From contig JALSNL010000020.1 of NCBI GenBank assembly GCA_026987055.1, positions 1 to 5,720 of the forward strand: 5,720 bases of DNA, in the 5' to 3' direction. This document shows positions 5,295 to 5,720 of the stretch, one piece after another; position 1 is the first letter of the stretch; each line of letters starts with the position of its first letter. The position numbers and the translations under genes were made by a program. The DNA comes from Melioribacteraceae bacterium. Its GTDB lineage: Bacteria > Bacteroidota > Ignavibacteria > Ignavibacteriales > Melioribacteraceae. A model generated the notes under the pieces. That model had not been told where the DNA came from. It searched no databases and worked only from the letters and a program-made list of their open reading frames with translations.

Positions 5295-5720
5295 CTATCC
5301 TTCTTCGTTTGTTGTTGTATCACTATTGTTTTCTAAAATTTCAAATACATCGGAAACTTGATATTCAACTCCATTTATTAAAATGGATGTTCCATTATTA
5401 GAATATCTAACTCCGTCAATATTGCCAATTAAGTACTGTGCGGCTGTCATATCACTTCCATCCATGGCTTTTGCCTTAACTTCAAAGCGATATTCACCAC
5501 TATTTACTTTTCTACCATTATCATCGAGAAAATCCCACGAAAGTTTATATTCGCCTTTGCCGGTATCTAAATCAGTAAATGTTTTTACTAATTTTCCACC
5601 TTCATCATAAATTTTAACTTCTACTTTGCTGGCTTGTGCGGGTAAAGTGTAGCCAATATCATTTCCCTTCTGACCATCAAAAGTAATTGTATCTTTTGCA
5701 ATTTTTGCATTTTTGCCAAT
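5295..5720 (-). CDS. flgD: Flagellar hook cap / assembly protein FlgD, C-terminal part (starts beyond the right edge)
   Basis: FlgD caps the tip of the growing hook and guides FlgE subunits into place, then leaves. The last 141 codons are visible; the conserved N-terminal export region lies outside the window. The visible part begins with IGKNAKIAKDTITFDG, as in the family's 'LIGK.V' Tudor-like strand. It continues into the FlgD Ig-like domain: IGYTLPAQASKVEVKIYDEGGKLVKTF-type strands, then YKLSWDFLDDNGRKVNSGEYRF, which is the very typical 'W.G.D..G....G.Y.' loop. It returns to the second half of the Tudor-like domain, with IDGVRYSNNG and ILINGVEYQVSDVFEI close to the end ('L.NG..Y.LSDV.EI'). 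The last dozen residues are acidic and polar. The frame, read by hand, is open from the window edge to the TAG at 5297-5295. Confidence 0.95.
   Translation of the reverse strand: MGKNAKIAKDTITFDGQKGNDIGYTLPAQASKVEVKIYDEGGKLVKTFTDLDTGKGEYKLSWDFLDDNGRKVNSGEYRFEVKAKAMDGSDMTAAQYLIGNIDGVRYSNNGTSILINGVEYQVSDVFEILENNSDTTTNEEG

Noticed and set aside
4131..5610. Plus-strand open frames at 4131-4316, 4958-5143, 5174-5401 and 5383-5610
   Set aside because: All lie opposite well-supported flagellar genes, encode low-complexity hydrophobic peptides rich in L, F, S and Y, and have no family resemblance or ribosome-binding site. They are antisense shadows.
1..5720. Mobile element, CRISPR array, tRNA/rRNA, defence or secondary-metabolite system
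   Set aside because: None of the marks is present: no terminal inverted repeats, no regularly spaced repeats, no transposase or nuclease motif. Nearly all sequence is accounted for by flagellar genes and two short gaps.

Overview
This window is a stretch of flagellar assembly genes, all on the minus strand, from an AT-rich bacterium. In transcription order (right to left) it holds the end of flgD (hook cap), a small conserved flagellar-operon protein without an assigned function, flgE (hook), fliL, fliM, fliN, fliO, and the first 169 codons of fliP. The gene set alone does not fix the taxon. The strong A+T bias, the gene order and the mixture of good and very weak Shine-Dalgarno sequences would suit Ignavibacteria or a related Bacteroidota/Chlorobiota lineage, but this is an inference of low certainty; a marker-gene or protein search would be needed to settle it.

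Layout. Block 1 (5720 to 4906): flgD 3' end and the small operon protein, 11 bases apart. Gap 1 (4905 to 4798, 108 bases): a comparatively GC-rich patch with two inverted repeats, then a near-perfect Shine-Dalgarno for flgE. Block 2 (4797 to 3148): flgE, long for its family (549 aa), with two similar modules in its middle. Gap 2 (3147 to 2883, 265 bases): an 11-bp perfect hairpin close behind flgE, a second AT-rich hairpin, and promoter-like and palindromic elements ahead of fliL. Block 3 (2882 to 1): fliL-fliM-fliN-fliO-fliP, packed with gaps or overlaps of 1 to 4 bases, so almost certainly translationally coupled on one transcript.

How the genes work together. FlgD caps the growing hook while FlgE polymerises into it. 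FliL sits in the inner membrane by the stator units. FliM and FliN form the C-ring switch that receives the chemotaxis signal and sets rotation direction. FliO and FliP belong to the flagellar type III export gate, which secretes FlgD and FlgE. The coding content is standard flagellar biology. The points worth a second look are non-coding structure on both sides of flgE, the apparent internal duplication in FlgE, and the uncharacterised protein between flgD and flgE. I see no mobile element, CRISPR array, tRNA or rRNA, and no evidence of a novel defence or metabolic system.
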